Below are positions 19,811 through 32,974 of a stretch of 64,000 nt of DNA, piece after piece. Position numbers and translations under genes: made by a program. Within the stretch, counting starts at the first letter, position 1; every line of letters begins with the position of its first letter. Under the pieces are notes generated by a model, which did no database searches, was not told the DNA's origin, and saw only the letters and a program-made list of their open reading frames with translations. This DNA comes from Haematobia irritans (taxonomy: Eukaryota > Arthropoda > Insecta > Diptera > Muscidae): the NCBI RefSeq assembly GCF_050003625.1, contig NC_134401.1:98000852-98064851 (forward strand). Direction: 5' to 3'.

Positions 19811-20735
19811 TAAAATAAATGAAATCCACAACTTTTTTTCACGCTCAATCCTAAGAAAATACCTATAATAACTGATCATCGTTAGTTAAAAGTCGCAAAC
19901 AAAAAAACAAATCTGAATGATACGCTATTCAAATAAATATTGACCTAGGACATTCAGCTTGCAGAGGTAGCTGACTTTTATTGTCATAGGTAGAATCATA
20001 TTAATTTCATGTTATGTATGGTATGGGTCATGGTTGCTTCACTAATATGAAATAGCCTCTATAAAACACTCCCAAACACATTAACACTCCCGTATTCATG
20101 TCAATGACTCCATATTAATGTGTTATCCTTTTTGTGAAAGAACTGGAAATTGGATTTATCCTTCGTAAGGGACAAATGTTAAAACTATGGGATTGAAGGA
20201 TTTTTAATGGTTCATAATGACGATTTAATTTATAAAAAGGGAACGAAAATATGAAATTAATTGTTTAGTGTGTTTACACATATGGGAAAACTTCAGATTG
20301 TTACTTTGCATTACATTGAACCTTTGCTTAATAATCTCGTAAATTATCAATGATGACAATCTAATGCTCTAACAGATTTATTTATTGATTTTTCCAAAAA
20401 TGTCCTTTGTGGTCTAATATAAAATTAATTTACCGCACACACTGATTTAAAGAAAACAATCTTACAAAACTTTCACCATTAACAAGCTATCTGTCGTCAT
20501 AGCACAGACATGATACGCACGCAACTCATACATGACCCCATTTTCAGAATCGATACCCATAGAGGATTAGTTAGTTATAAATAGAAAAAAAAGTAGACGC
20601 ACTACTATACACCATGAAAGATACACTAACACCATGGATAACAATTGACCAATTAACGACTAAATTACCAAACAAGGTATGTAACAGATACTTACTGACA
20701 TGACATTGAGAAGCGTATAGTAACGCCAGTTGCCT
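19811..20735. other. No recognised feature
   Basis: AT-rich, non-tandem sequence without a convincing open frame, element end or splice-bounded exon. It may be single-copy fly DNA. Confidence 0.5.
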
Positions 20736-20737
20736 CA

Positions 20738-20757
20738 GTTGGTAGAATTCTACCAAC
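20738..20757. repeat. 20-bp perfect palindrome near the minisatellite edge
   Basis: GTTGGTAGAATTCTACCAAC is a perfect 20-bp palindrome. The 80 bp between it and the minisatellite is related (GGTAGATTT, CTTGATGTTTTGG) to the sequence beyond the other large array at 36340-36430, where a hairpin also occurs. Confidence 0.9.
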
Positions 20758-20824
20758 AATTTTAGATTTTTTACTGTTTGTTTGTTTAGAATTCTTGATG
20801 TTTTGGTAGATTTCGTAAAATATT

Positions 20825-22259
20825 ATTCTTCAACTAAGAAATAAAATATTGCGAAAATTTTCTACAGCAATAAAATTTTGACAAAATTTTCCATAGAAAT
20901 AAAATTTTATAAAAATTTTCTGTAGAAATAAAATTTTGAAAAAAATTTCTATATTAATAAAATTTTGCAAAAATTGTCTATATACATAAAATTTTGACAA
21001 AATTTGATATAGAAATAAAATTTTGACAAAATTTGATATAGAAATAAAATTTTGACAAAATTTGATATAGAAATAAAATTTTGACAACATTTTTTATAGA
21101 AATAAAATTTTTACTAAATTTTCTATAGAAATAAAATTATAAACAAAATTTCTATAAAAACAAAATAATGACTAAATTTTCTTAGAAATACAATTTTGAC
21201 TAAATCTTCTATAAAAATACAATTTTGAAAAAATTTTCTATAGACATAAAATTTTGACAAAATTTTCTATAGAAGTAAAATTTTGACAAAATTTTCTATA
21301 GAAATAACATTTTGACAAAATTTTTTATAGAGATAAAACTTTGATAAAATTTTGAGAACATTTTCTGTAGAAATCAAAATTTCGACAAAATTTTCTATAG
21401 AAACAAAATTTTTCCAACAATTTTTCTAAAAATGTTGACAAAAATTTCTATACAAATAAAATGTTGACAAAATGTTCTATAGAAAAATAAAATGTTGAAA
21501 AAATTTTCTATATACATAAAATTTTGCAAAAATTTTCTATAGAAATAAAATTTTCACAAAATTTTCTATAGAAATAAAATTGTATAACAATTTTCTATAG
21601 AAATAAAATTTTATAAAAAATTTTCTATAGAAATAAAATCTTATAAAAATTTTCTATAGAAACAAATTTTGCAAAAATCTTGTAGAGAAATAAAATTTTG
21701 ACAACATTTTCTATAGAAATAAAATTTTCACAAAATTTTTTATAGAAACACAATTTTGACAGAATTTTCTAAAGAAATAAAATTTTGACAAAATTTTCTA
21801 TAGAAATAAAATGTTGACAAAATTTTCTATATAAATAAAATTTTGACAAAATTTTCTATAGAAATAAAATTTTGACAAAATTTTCTATAGAAATAGAATT
21901 TTGCAAAATTTTCTGTAAAAATAACATTTTTACAACATTTTTTATAGAAGTAAAATTTTGAAATAATTTTCTATAGAAATAAAATTTTGACAAAATTTTC
22001 TATAGAAATAAAATTTTGACAAAATTTTCTATAGAAATAAAATTTTGCAAAAATTTTCTATAGAAATAAAATTTTGCAAAAATTTTCTATAGAAATAAAA
22101 TTTTATAAACATTTTCTGTAGAAATAAAATTGTGAAAATTTTCTATATAAATAAAATTTTGACAAAATTTTCTATAGAAATAAAATTTTATAACAATTTT
22201 CTGTAGAAATAAAATTTTATAAAAATTTTCTAAAGAAATAAAATTATAAAAAAAATTGA
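20825..22259 (-). repeat. 29-bp minisatellite array, minus orientation
   Basis: About 49 units of the 29-bp repeat in inverted orientation (TTTCTATAGAAATAAAATTT, then TGACAAAAT). It is interrupted at 22269 by a foldback element and resumes at 26250. Confidence 0.95.
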
Positions 22260-22528
22260 ATAAATCTTATGTAAGGGAAAATAAATCCGTATATGAAATT
22301 CGTTTCAGCGCCACCTATATGTGAAAAAATGAGTTATATACGAATAATTTTTTTTTTTTGCGATATAATCCTCCGTAGAAATTGGCACAAATTGGCCAAA
22401 CGGGAAGAGATAGAAAAGCCAAATTTTAACCAAAGATAAACTGAAACGATAGCTTTCGATTGGAATGAAAACCTTTTGCCAGAAATCTTCCGAATCGGAG
22501 TAATGTTGCATATACGAAACAGAGAGAA

Positions 22529-24020
22529 AAGTGACCACTGTGGCCAAATGGGAAAAGATGGGGTTCCAGATTTATATGTGAAAGATAGATCTTTTTGTGC
22601 TCTATCCGATGGTAAAAACGGATACAGCTAAATGTGTTTGGGAGTCTCAATATATGGCTTGGAAAAAAGTGGACGCACTGCTCCTGGAGAGAAAAGTGAC
22701 CACTGTGGCCAAATGGAAAAAGATGGGGTTCCAGATTTATATGTGAAAGATAGATCTTTTAGTGCTCTATCCGATGGTGAAAACGGATACAGCTAAATGT
22801 GTTTGGGAGTCTCAATATATGGCTTGGAAAAAAGTGGACGCACTTCACCTCAAGAGAAAAGTGACCACTGTTGCCAAATGGAAAAAGATGGGGTTCCAGA
22901 TTTATATGTGAAAGATAGATCTTTTTGTGCTCTATCCGATGGTAAAAACGGATACAGCTAAATGTGTTTGGGAGTCTCAATATATGGCTTGGAAAAAAGT
23001 GGACGCACTGCTCCTGGAGAGAAAAGTGACCACTGTGGCCAAATGGAAAAAGATGGTGTTCCAGATTTATATGTGAAAGATAGATCTTTTAGTGCTCTAT
23101 CCGATGGTAAAAACGGATATTGCGAAATGTGTTTGGGAGTCTCAATATATGGCTTGGAAAAAAGTGGACGCACTGCTCCTGGAGAGAAAAGTGACCACTG
23201 TGGCCAAATGGAAAAAGATGGGGTTCCAGATTTATATGTGAAAGATAGATCTTTTAGTGCTCTATCCGATGGTGAAAACGGATACAGCTAAATGTGTTTG
23301 GGAGTCTCAATATATGGCTTGGAAAAAAGTGGACGCACTTCACCTCAAGAGAAAAGTGACCACTGTGGCCAAATGGAAAAAGATGGGGTTCCAGATTTAT
23401 ATGTGAAAGATAGATCTTTTAGTGCTCTATCCGATGGTAAAAACGGATACAGCTAAATGTGTTTGGGAGTCTCAATATATGGCTGGGAAAAAAGTGGACG
23501 CACTGCTCCTGGAGAGAAAAGTGACCACTGTGGCCAAATGGAAATAGATGGGGTTCCAGATTTATATGTGAAAGATAGATCTTTTAGTGCTCTATCCGAT
23601 GGTAAAAACGGATATTGCGAAATGTGTTTGGGAGTCTCAATATATGGCTTGGAAAAAAGTGGACGCACTGCTCCTGGAGAGAAAAGTGACCACTGTGGCC
23701 AAATGGAAAAAGATGGGGTTCCAGATTTATATGTGAAAGATAGATCTTTTAGTGCTCTATCCGATGGTAAAAACGGATACAGCTAAATGTGTTTGGGAGT
23801 CTCAATATATGGCTTGGAAAAAAGTGGACGCACTTCACCTCAAGAGAAAAGTGACCACTGTGGCCAAATGGAAAAAGATGGGGTTCCAGATTTATATGTG
23901 AAAGATAGATCTTTTAGTGCTCTATCCGATGGTAAAAACGGATACAGCTAAATATGTTTGGGAGTCTCAATATATGGCTTGGAAAAAAGTGGACGCACTG
24001 CTCATAGAGAAAAATAGAAA
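22529..24020 (+). repeat. 165-bp satellite with three-unit higher-order repeat
   Basis: Nine units of 165 bp, landmark GAGAAAAGTGACCACTG, at 22529, 22689, 22854, 23019, 23184, 23349, 23514, 23679 and 23844. Three unit types alternate: A (GATACAGCTAA, GCTCCTGGA), B (GATATTGCGAA, GCTCCTGGA) and C (GATACAGCTAA, TTCACCTCAA). They read A C A B C A B C A, giving a 495-bp higher-order repeat. Because 165 is 55 codons, long pseudo-ORFs appear wherever a B unit removes the TAA. Confidence 0.92.
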
Positions 24021-24191
24021 AGATGGGGTTCCATTCACAAAAATATCACTAAAATATTTTAAATTGAAAACGCAATCAGTTAAAAAATTAACTTTTTAAT
24101 AAAATTCAAAAATATTGTAAACAAAATGAGTGAATGTTTTTTAACACTTTAATTCAATAAACAAAATTTTTCTCGGAAATAAACATACATA

Positions 24192-24687
24192 CACTCAAAA
24201 AAAGATTACTTGGATCCAAAGATTTTGACCTTCCCTTAAGTATTTTGGTATTGATTCCGAGCCAAAGATGCGGTTTCTTTAAAATAAAAAAATCTCATTT
24301 ATCAAATTTTCATTTTCTTTTCGCGGTTTATTAATAAAAGTACTCACGTACTTAAAATAAGTCTTAGCCTATATTTGAAGCGTTTTTACCTTAAACCTAG
24401 TTTCAATATTTCAGTTAATTTAAGGACAATATCTTCAAATAAAAAAATCGTTTCTTTACATTAAGGAAAATTTGCATTAGTTCAAAGACATGCGACTTTA
24501 ACGGAGGGACGCAAATTTACAAAATTTGTGTCCTAAATTGAATGAAAAAGTTTTTGAAGCTAATATTATAAACTTTTAATTAAAATTTCATTATTTTAAA
24601 GAAATTTGTCCTTAATATTTTGTAAATTTCGTATCCTAAAATTTAGGTTGCGTAACCTTTAATATCACGTAAATATTTTTTTAAGTG
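24192..24687. mobile_element. MITE-B copy in the foldback middle
   Basis: Starts CACTCAAAAAAAGATTACTTGG and ends TTTTTTTAAGTG with the MITE-B internal landmarks in order. It is shorter than the 2.1-kb copy through internal deletions. Confidence 0.7.
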
Positions 24688-25092
24688 TACTACACATTTT
24701 TTAATAAAACTTTGACGTAAATCTAAAGGAAAGTCAAACTATAATTAAAATCGCAAATATTTTTTTCAGCGTACTACATATTTTTTAATAAAATTTTGAC
24801 GCAAATCTAAAGAAAAATCAAACTATAATTAAAATCGCAAATTTATGAAAAATTTAAACTTTTGTAAGATTATAAGAATATTAATTCATCTAACCGACAA
24901 TTAATTATAAATAAATTAAAATTGGAACAAAAAACAAATAATTTCCTCAATTAAAAACTTAAAACTTAACGTATCTGCCACGTAAAGCGAGGTCTAGAAT
25001 ATTTCGACCAAAATTAGTAAAATTTTTAATTCAAATAGAATATTAATTAACAAGTTCCGAAGAAATCAAGTAATTCAAATAATTTGTGTTTT

Positions 25093-25525
25093 TATACCTT
25101 TCGCCATTACTTCGTTATTCCGGTTTTAACACATCGAAATATTGGTTTCAGACCCTATAAAGTCTATATATTCTAGGTCGTCGTGAAATGTGCGGTCGAT
25201 CTACCTATCTCCGTATGGTGAAATCACACTAATTTCTGAACAAAACAAGTTATCGACTTGAAACTTGGCGTAAGTAGTTGTTATTCATGTAGGCCGGATG
25301 GTATTGCAAATGGGCCATATCTGACCACATTTAGGTATAGCCATTATATAAACCGATGCCCAGATTTGATTTCCGCAGCCTTGTGAAACACCAAATTTCA
25401 GATACGGTTAAAATTTAGTACGAGAAATTAGTGTGTGGTCCCCAACCATCATGAACAAATTAGTCCATATCAGTATCATATCATAATTATATATTAGCCC
25501 CCATATAAACCGTTATTCAAAGCCA
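25093..25525. mobile_element. HINE type I fragment in the foldback middle
   Basis: Contains the type I start (TATACC..., TTCGTTATTCCGGTTTTAAC, ATCGAAATATTGG), the stretch GCAAATGGGCCATATCTG and CCCCCATATAAACCG. It is cut directly by the truncated first unit of the right foldback arm. Confidence 0.65.
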
Positions 25526-25984
25526 TATATTGTGACTCCCAAACACATTTAGCTGTATCCGTTTTTACCATCGGATAAAGCACTAAAATATCTATCTTTC
25601 ACATATAAATCTGGAACCCCATCTTTTTCCATTTGGCCACAGTGGTCACTTTTCTCTCCAGGAGCAGTGCGTCCACTTTTTTCCAAGCCATATATTGAGA
25701 CTCCCAAACACATTTAGCTGTATCCGTTTTTACCATCGGATAGAGCACTAAAAGATCTATCTTTCACATATAAATCTGGAACCCCATCTTTTTCCATTTG
25801 GCCACAGTGGTCACTTTTCTCTCCAGGAGCAGTGCGTCCACTTTTTTCCAAGCCATATATTGAGATTCCCAAACACATTTCGCAATATCCGTTTTTACCA
25901 TCGGATAGAGCACTAAAAGATCTATCTTTCACATATAAATCTGGAACCCCATCTTTTTTCATTTGGCCACAGTGGTCACTTTTC
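25526..25984 (-). repeat. 165-bp satellite, right arm of the foldback
   Basis: Two complete units and one truncated unit of the 165-bp repeat in inverted orientation. Their unit types match A and B of the left arm. Confidence 0.88.
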
Positions 25985-26249
25985 TCTCTGTTTCGTATAT
26001 GCAACATTACTCCGATTCGGAAGATTTCTGGCAAAAGGTTTTCATTCCAATCGAAAGCTATCGTTTCAGTTTATCTTTGGTTAAAATTTGGCTTTTCTAT
26101 CTCTTCCCGTTTGGCCAATTTGTGCCAATTTCTACGGAGGATTATATCGCAAAAAAAAAATTATTCGTATATAACTCAATTTTTCACATATAGGTGGCGC
26201 TGAAACGAATTTTCATATACGGATTTATTTTCCCTTACATATAAATCTT

Positions 26250-26730
26250 CTATAAAAATAAATTTTTGCAAAAATTTTCTATAGAAATAACATTTTGCAA
26301 ACATTTTCGATAGAAATAAAATTTTGTAAACATTTTCTATAGAAATAAAATTTTATAACAATTGTCTATAAAAAAAAAAAAAAATTACAAAATTTTCTAT
26401 ATATATATAAAATTTTGACAAAATTTTCTATATACATTAAATTTTGACAAAATTTTTTATATACATTAAATTTTGACAAAATTTTCTATAGAAATAAAAT
26501 TATAAACAAAATTCCTATAAAAATAAAATAATTACTAAATTTTCTTAGAAATACAATTTTGACTAAATCTTCTATAAAAACAAAATTTTGCAAAAATTGT
26601 CTATAGAAATAAAATTTTGTAAAACTTTTCTATAGAAATAGACTTTTTGATAAAATTTTCTATATAAATAAAATTTTGCAAACATTTTCTATAGAAATAA
26701 AATTTTGCAAAAATGTTTCATTAAACCCAT
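26250..26730 (-). repeat. 29-bp minisatellite continuation
   Basis: Resumes immediately after the foldback target duplication in the same orientation as before it, confirming that the foldback inserted into a pre-existing array. Confidence 0.93.
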
Positions 26731-27240
26731 TTTACATGATAGCCGGCTTATGCCGAAATAAATTCGTACAAACATATCTTTTTTCCTTTGCCACCGTCAA
26801 ATTATCGATTTGAGTGCAGTTAGCTGGGTTTATTTTGAGCGTGCTTCCTCTTATTTCATTCCTTTTGTTTTGTTATTGTTGGTTTTTGTTCTTGATTCAT
26901 TGTTGTTGTTTTTTATTTCAGCTTAAAACCATGTATTGAAGGTTCAAGTGTGGTTCATTTTTGGGTTTAATGAACTGCCTGAATTTATTCTGATAATTGG
27001 TTGATAGTTTTGCTGCAAGTAGAGGATGCTGATGAGGAATGTGGTAATTCCGAAACGTGCGTCCATCCAACTATCTTGCAGTCTACAGGGCTTTGCCCAA
27101 ATAAATTTGACAAACATTCTTTTCCTCTGTTGGTTAAGCTACACTTGTCGTTTAGTCAATGCATGGTTTTAAGCTGAAATCAAAACCAACAAAAATGATT
27201 AAAGAACAAAAATCAACAATAACAAAACTAAACGAATGAA
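26731..27240. mobile_element. Palindromic insert within the minisatellite
   Basis: Non-satellite DNA with inverted arms of about 80 bp: TTTCAGCTTAAAACCATG near 26920 and its complement near 27170, each next to matching GTTATTGTTG-type sequence. A partial inverted homologue (about 170 bp, ATTTCAGCTTAAAAC ... GAATTACCACATTCC) lies inside the other array at 35970-36115. Confidence 0.65.
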
Positions 27241-27671
27241 ATACAATTTTGAAAAAATTTTCTATAGAAATAAAATTTTGACAAAATTTTCTATATACAT
27301 TAAATTTTGACAAAATTTGATAAAGAAATAAAATTTTGACAAAATTTTTTATAGAAATAAAATTTTTACTAAATTTTCTGTAGAAATAAAATTATAAACA
27401 AAATTTCTATAAAAACAAAACAATGATTAAATTTTCTTAGAAACACAATTTTCACTAAATCTTCTATAAAAATAAAATTTTGCTAAAATTTTCTATAGAA
27501 ATAAAATTTTGCTAAAATCTTCTATAAAAATAAAATTTTGCTAAAATTTTTTATATTGAAATAAAATTTTGCAAAAATTTTCTATAGCAACAAAATTTTG
27601 CAAAAATTTTCTATAGAAATAACATTTTGACAAAATAGAAATAAAATCTTTACACAATTTTCTATATACAT
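27241..27671 (-). repeat. 29-bp minisatellite, third segment
   Basis: More degenerate units (with ATAAACAAAATTTC and ACTAAATCTTC variants), ending at the SINE insertion. The last 12 bp are the SINE target duplication. Confidence 0.9.
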
Positions 27672-28002
27672 GGTTAGGTTAGGTGGCAGCCCGATGTATC
27701 AGGCTCACTTAGACTATTCAGTCCATTGTGATACCACATTGGTGAACTTCTCTCTTATCACTGAGTGCTGGCCGATTCCATGTTAAGCTCAATGACAAGG
27801 GACCTCATTTTTATAGCCGCGCTCCACATTGCAGTGAAACCACTTAGAGAAGCTTTGAAACCCTCAGAAATGTCACCAGCATTACTGAGGTGGGATAATC
27901 CACCGCTGGAAAACTTTTTGGTGTTCGGTCGAAGCGGGAATCGAACCCACGACCTTGTGTATGCAAGGCGGGCATGATAACCATTGCACCACGGTGGCTC
28001 CC
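27672..28002 (-). mobile_element. tRNA-derived SINE, copy 2, with target duplication
   Basis: A full-length minus-strand copy of the 15178 SINE: head GGGAGCCACCGTGGTGCAAT, box B GGTTCGATTCC, and a tail ending GGGCTGCCACCTAACC. It is flanked by TTCTATATACAT (27660-27671) and TTCTATACACAT (28003-28014), a 12-bp target duplication with one mismatch cut out of a minisatellite unit. ORFs here are incidental. Confidence 0.93.
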
Positions 28003-30145
28003 TTCTATACACATAAAATTTTGACACAATTTTCTATAGAAATAAAATTTTGACACAATTTTCTATATATATAAAATTTTGACACAATTTTCTATATACA
28101 TAAAATTTTGACAACATTTTCTATAGAAATAAAATTTTGACAAAATTTTCTATAGAAATAAAATTTTGACAAAATTTTCTATAGAAATAAAATTTTCACA
28201 AAATTTTCTATAGAAATAACATTTTGAGAAAATTTTCTATAGAAATAAAATTTTGACAAAATTTTCTATAGAACTAACATTTTGACAAAATTTTTTATAG
28301 AAATAAAACTTTGATAAAATTTTGAGAACATTTTTTGTAGAAATCAAAATTTCGACAAAATTTTCTATACAAATAAAATTTTTCCAAAAATTTCAATTGA
28401 AATAACATTTTGACAAAAATTTTCTATACAAATAAAATGTTGACAAAATTTTCTATAGAAAAAAAATTTTTTTGAAAAAATTTTCTATATACATAAAATT
28501 TTGCAAAAATTTTCTATAGAAATAAAATTTTGACAAAATTTTTTATAGAAATAAAATTTTATACAAATTTAAAAAAAAAAATTCTATAGAAATAAAATTA
28601 TAAAAAAATTTATATAAAAATAAAATTTTGACAAAATTTTCTTAGATATACAATTTTAACTAAATCTTCTATAAAAATAAAATTGTGCAAAAATGTTATA
28701 TAGAAATAACATTTTGCAAAAATTGTCTATAGAAATAACATTTTGCAAAAATTTTCTATAGAAATAAAATTTTGACAAAATTTTCTATAGAAATAAAATT
28801 TTGCAAAAATTTTCTATAGCAATAAAATTTTGACAAAATTTTCTATAGCAATAAAATTTTGCAAAAATTTTCTATAGAAATAAAATTTTGACAAAATTTT
28901 CTATAGAAATAAAACTTTAACAAAAGTTTCTATAGAAATAAAATTTTGACAACATTTTCTATAGAAATAAAATTTTGACAAAATTTTCTATAGAAACAAA
29001 ATTTTGACAAAATTTTCTATAGAATTAAATTTTGACAAAATTTTCTATAGAAATAAAACTTTGACAAAATTTTCTATAGAAATAAAATTTTGACAAAATT
29101 TTCTTTAGAAATAAAATTTTGACAAAATGTTTTATAGAAATAAAACTTTGATAAAATTTTAAGAACATTTTCTGTAGAAATCAAAATTTCGACAAAATTT
29201 TCTATAGAAATAAAATTTTGTAAACATTTTCTATAGAAATAAAATCTTATAAAAATTTTCTTTAGAAATAGAATTTTACAAAAATTTTCTATAGAAACAA
29301 ATTTTGCAAAAAAACTTGTAGAGAAATTAATTTTGCAAAAATTTTCTATAGAAGTAAAATTTTGTCAAAATTTTCTACAGAAATAAAATTTTGCAAAAAT
29401 TTTCTATAGAAATAAAATTTTGACAAAATTTTCTACGGAAATAAAATGTTGACAAAATTTTCTATAGAAATAAAATGTTGCCAAAATTTTCTATAGATAT
29501 CAAATATTGACAAAATTTTCTATAGAAATAAAATTTTGACAAAATTTTCTATAGAAATAAAATTTTGACAAAATTTTCTATAGGTATAAAATTTTGACAA
29601 AATTTTCTATAGAAATAAAATTTTGACAAAATTTTCTTTAGAAATAAAATTTTGACAAAATGTTTTATAGAAATAAAACTTTGATAAAATTTTGAGAACA
29701 TTTTCTGTAGAAACCTAAATTTCGACAAAATTTTCTATAGAAATAAAATTTTTCCAAAAATTTCAATAGAAATAACATTTTGACTAAAATTTCTACACAA
29801 ATAATATGTTGACAAAATTTTCTATAGAAATACAATTTTGTTAACATTTTTATATACATAAAATTTTGACAAAATTTTCCATATACATAGAATTTTGCAA
29901 AAGTTTTCTATATACATAAAATTTTTAGAAAATTTTCTATAGAAATAAAATTTAAAAAAAATTTTCTATAGAAATAAAATTTTGCAAAAATTTTCAATAG
30001 AAATAACATTTTGTAAAAATTTTCTATAGAAATAAAATGTTAACATACTTTTCTTTGGAAATAAAATTTTGACAAAATTTTCTGTAGAAATAAAATTTTG
30101 CAAAATTTTCTGTAGAAATAAAATTTTCACAAAATGACAACCGCG
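28003..30145 (-). repeat. 29-bp minisatellite, largest segment
   Basis: About 73 units in minus orientation. A longer-range pattern is visible: the variant AAACTTTGATAAAATTTTGA followed by AGAACATTTT recurs near 21340, 28310, 29150 and 29690, so groups of units have been amplified together. Confidence 0.93.
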
Positions 30146-30990
30146 TATGTGAACTTTTTGCCGGGTATACATTGTTCATATTTGTGTCGAAAAACATTGT
30201 GAACCCTCTCTTATTAAGAAAAAAAAAAAAAAATAGACTGACAGACAAACAAATGGGCATCTAAGGTTTGATAAACTCAGTAATATGTGATCTACGGCCA
30301 ATATTATTGGCCGTCATATGTTCATGTTTCCGGACCATATAGTGGTGGTATAATAGTTACGGATATAATGATATATTCACAAGTTTTGTTGAATTCATTT
30401 GAAGGGTCCTTCTCTCTTTCTATGAATGCATTTGTAATAGTAAATGTAAATACAAGGACTTATAGAGCAAACCTCCCAAACACTCCTACATAATACGAAT
30501 CTACTTACACCCACACATAAATAATTCAATGAAATCCCCAGCGGGAAAATTGCGAAGTACCGCAAAAATCATGCCTTCTTAGCCCATGATTTTGGGATCC
30601 TTAACAACTTCCCATATGCCTTCTCCTATCATGCATTCTATAATGCCTTGCACTTCCTTTCTAAAAAATGCCCGCACACATTATTCTGTGCCTTCTTTGG
30701 GAATTGGAAAAAGAAGGACCTACATTGTTGTTATAAGAACGAAAATTCAGTTTTACAGACAGTTTTAATCAAATCTTTTATTCGTGAAATTGAATCTGAC
30801 TTTAGGTGAAAGTAAAAGCAATATTTCTTCCTTGGAGTTAAAGAAGCAAACAAATTGTCTTTGATAGATCAGCTCGCCCATTCTCTCCAGTAATTTTGAC
30901 AACTTGTTTCACGGTATGAAATTGAAATCTTGTTTAATGTGAATCGTAAAGTCCAATAGGAAAACACGAATTAACTCATTCTCATATTAA
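30146..30990. other. No gene seen; possible terminal repeat at 30538
   Basis: Mixed-complexity DNA. CCCAGCGGGAAA at 30538-30549 is matched by its complement TTTCCCGCTGGG at 33774-33785, and both are followed inward by GCCTTC-rich sequence. The 3.2-kb interval could be a decayed DNA element, but no target duplication is visible. Confidence 0.35.
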
Positions 30991-31229
30991 ACAAATAAGG
31001 AAAGTCTAAAGTCGGGCGGGCGGGCTATATTATACCCTTCACCACTAAGTATGACAATATCTTAACACCTTCAAATTTGTTAGGAGCTATATAAAGGTTT
31101 ATGTTATTTTCCCATGTACAAATATTTAAATATGAACCGATTTGGGCATTTTTTTAACATTCACAAAATGTTTAGACTCAAAATTTAAATTGGTTTATGA
31201 CCCGGACGGACAACAATGTTAGTAAAAAC
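30991..31229. mobile_element. HINE type II fragment
   Basis: Left end of a type II element (CAAATAAGGAAAGTCTAAAG, TATTATACCCTTCACCACT) cut off at 31229 where a second copy starts. Confidence 0.7.
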
Positions 31230-32660
31230 CAAGTAAGGAAAGTCTAAAGTCGGGTGGGGCCGTCTCTATTATACCCTGCACCACTTTGTAAAACCACATT
31301 TTCGACACTATATCAAATCCGTCAAATGTGTTGGGCGCTATATATGAAGGTTTTTGTCTGACTCCATCCGAACAAAATGTATAACCTATAGACTTAAAAT
31401 TCAAGTCGGCTAATGCCCTGGGATGGTACACTATGTTAGTAAAAAAAATATGGGAAACCTTTTAATCTGAACCAATTTTGAGGCAACTTCGCAAAAGTGT
31501 ATTTATGATTTATCGGTCGATAGATATGTATTAGAAATAAAGGAAAATTTGAGTCACTTTTACAAGTTTTCGACTTAGCAGTGGAGATTTTATAAGGAAA
31601 ATGTGGGTATTTTGGTAATTTTTGCCCAAATCGGAAAAGCATATATGGAAGCTATATAGAAATCTGAACCGATTTTAACCAAATTTGACATGCATTCTTA
31701 CGGCCATTTTCATGAAGCTCCGTTAGGCTTTAACTCCCAGTTAACAGAAAATGAATTGCAAATATCTGCTTTCCGGTTAACTTTAACTGAAAATTTTTGG
31801 GCAGTTAAGTTCCTAACTGACATATGGAATATATAGCCAAAATGGCAGCTATGGCCATACTACGGTTTAACGGATCACTAACGGAGCTTCATGAAAATGG
31901 GGGTTAGTATTTTAATTCTACTCCCTTTGCAAAATTTCACGTAAATCGGACTACAACTTTGAACTCTGTGGTCATATGACGAAAAATCGGACGAAAGATA
32001 TATATAGGAGCTATATCAAAATCTGAACCGATTTCAATTAAAATTCGCTCGCATATCCAGAACCATAATTCTACTCCCTGTGCGAAGTTTCAAGTAAATC
32101 GGGGTAACTCTTTGGTCTCTGTGGGTATATGAGTCGAAATAGGTCGAAAGATATATTCGGGAACTATATCTAAATCTGAACCGATTTCAACTAAATTTGG
32201 TATAATTAACAATACTATTAAACGCACTCCTTGTGCAAAATTTGAAGCAAATCTGGGTAAAACTCTGGCTTTTAAGGCCATATAAGTCCAAATCGGACGA
32301 AAGATATATATGGGAACTATATCTAATAATTTTGCATATTTGACGAGAGCCCCCAAATATTCGGCCTTGCGAATACGTTGATAAATACGTCAATTATGGC
32401 CATATCGGTGATAATTATATATGGCAGCTATATCTAAATCTGAACCGAAATCAATAGCGATTGTCTTTGAGCCAAGGTAAAACTCTGTGCCAAATTTGAG
32501 GACTCTGTGCCAAATTACATATACAGACAGACGGACATCGCTAAATCGACTCAGAATTTACTTCTAAGACGACCGGTATACTAAACGACCATCTTGGCGT
32601 TACATACAAATGCACAAACATATTATATCCTGTACCACAGTAGTGGTAAAGGGTATAAAA
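31230..32660. mobile_element. HINE type II element
   Basis: Starts CAAGTAAGGAAAGTCTAAAG and GTCGGGTGGGGCCG, followed by TATACCCTGCACCACTTTGT, and ends CTGTACCACAGTAGTGG with GGGTATA. It shows the DINE-1-like inverted pair of TATACCC...GGGTATA motifs near opposite ends. The body repeats AAATCTGAACCGATTT and CGAAAGATATATATGGGA. It is non-autonomous; the ORFs in it are incidental. Confidence 0.78.
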
Positions 32661-32974
32661 ACGAACTAAAAATAAGAACAAAATCATTGGCATTTCATTC
32701 TATTTTTTGGAATCGTACGAAAATTTTCTTTTGCTTTAGTTCATATGGAATTTATGCTTGCTTTAGTTCATATGGAATTTATAAAATGTTTGAGACATAC
32801 TTACAAACAACGAAAATTTCATTGGGATGTGGAAAATTTCGAAAAAAAATAAATTTAACTACAAACAAATAATCAATAGTTATCAATAATTATTGTGCAA
32901 TAAAAATAAGTTAAATTTAGCGTTCGGCTAACTACGGATTTTTTCGGTGTAGTAATATCGACTTTTCATTTTCC

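Larger units (their letters stand above)
22269..26240. mobile_element. 3.97-kb foldback element, 9-bp target duplication
   Basis: Both ends are identical in inverted orientation (ATGTAAGGGAAAATAAATCC ... inverted). The element is flanked by the 9-bp direct repeat ATAAATCTT at 22260-22268 and 26241-26249. Each arm begins with about 258 bp of unique terminal sequence and continues as 165-bp tandem units. The left arm is about 1.77 kb and the right about 0.72 kb, around a 1.5-kb middle holding other repeats. Long, tandem-repeat-built inverted arms with 9-bp duplications recall Drosophila FB elements and MULEs. No transposase is seen. Confidence 0.88.

Noticed and set aside
22962..23786. 109-codon ORFs (MCLGVSIYGLEKSG...)
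   Set aside because: Frames across 165-bp satellite units of the foldback element; present in B units only because TAA is replaced.
20825..30145. CRISPR-like array of 29-bp repeats
   Set aside because: Units are directly abutting and degenerate with no unique spacers; the DNA is eukaryotic.
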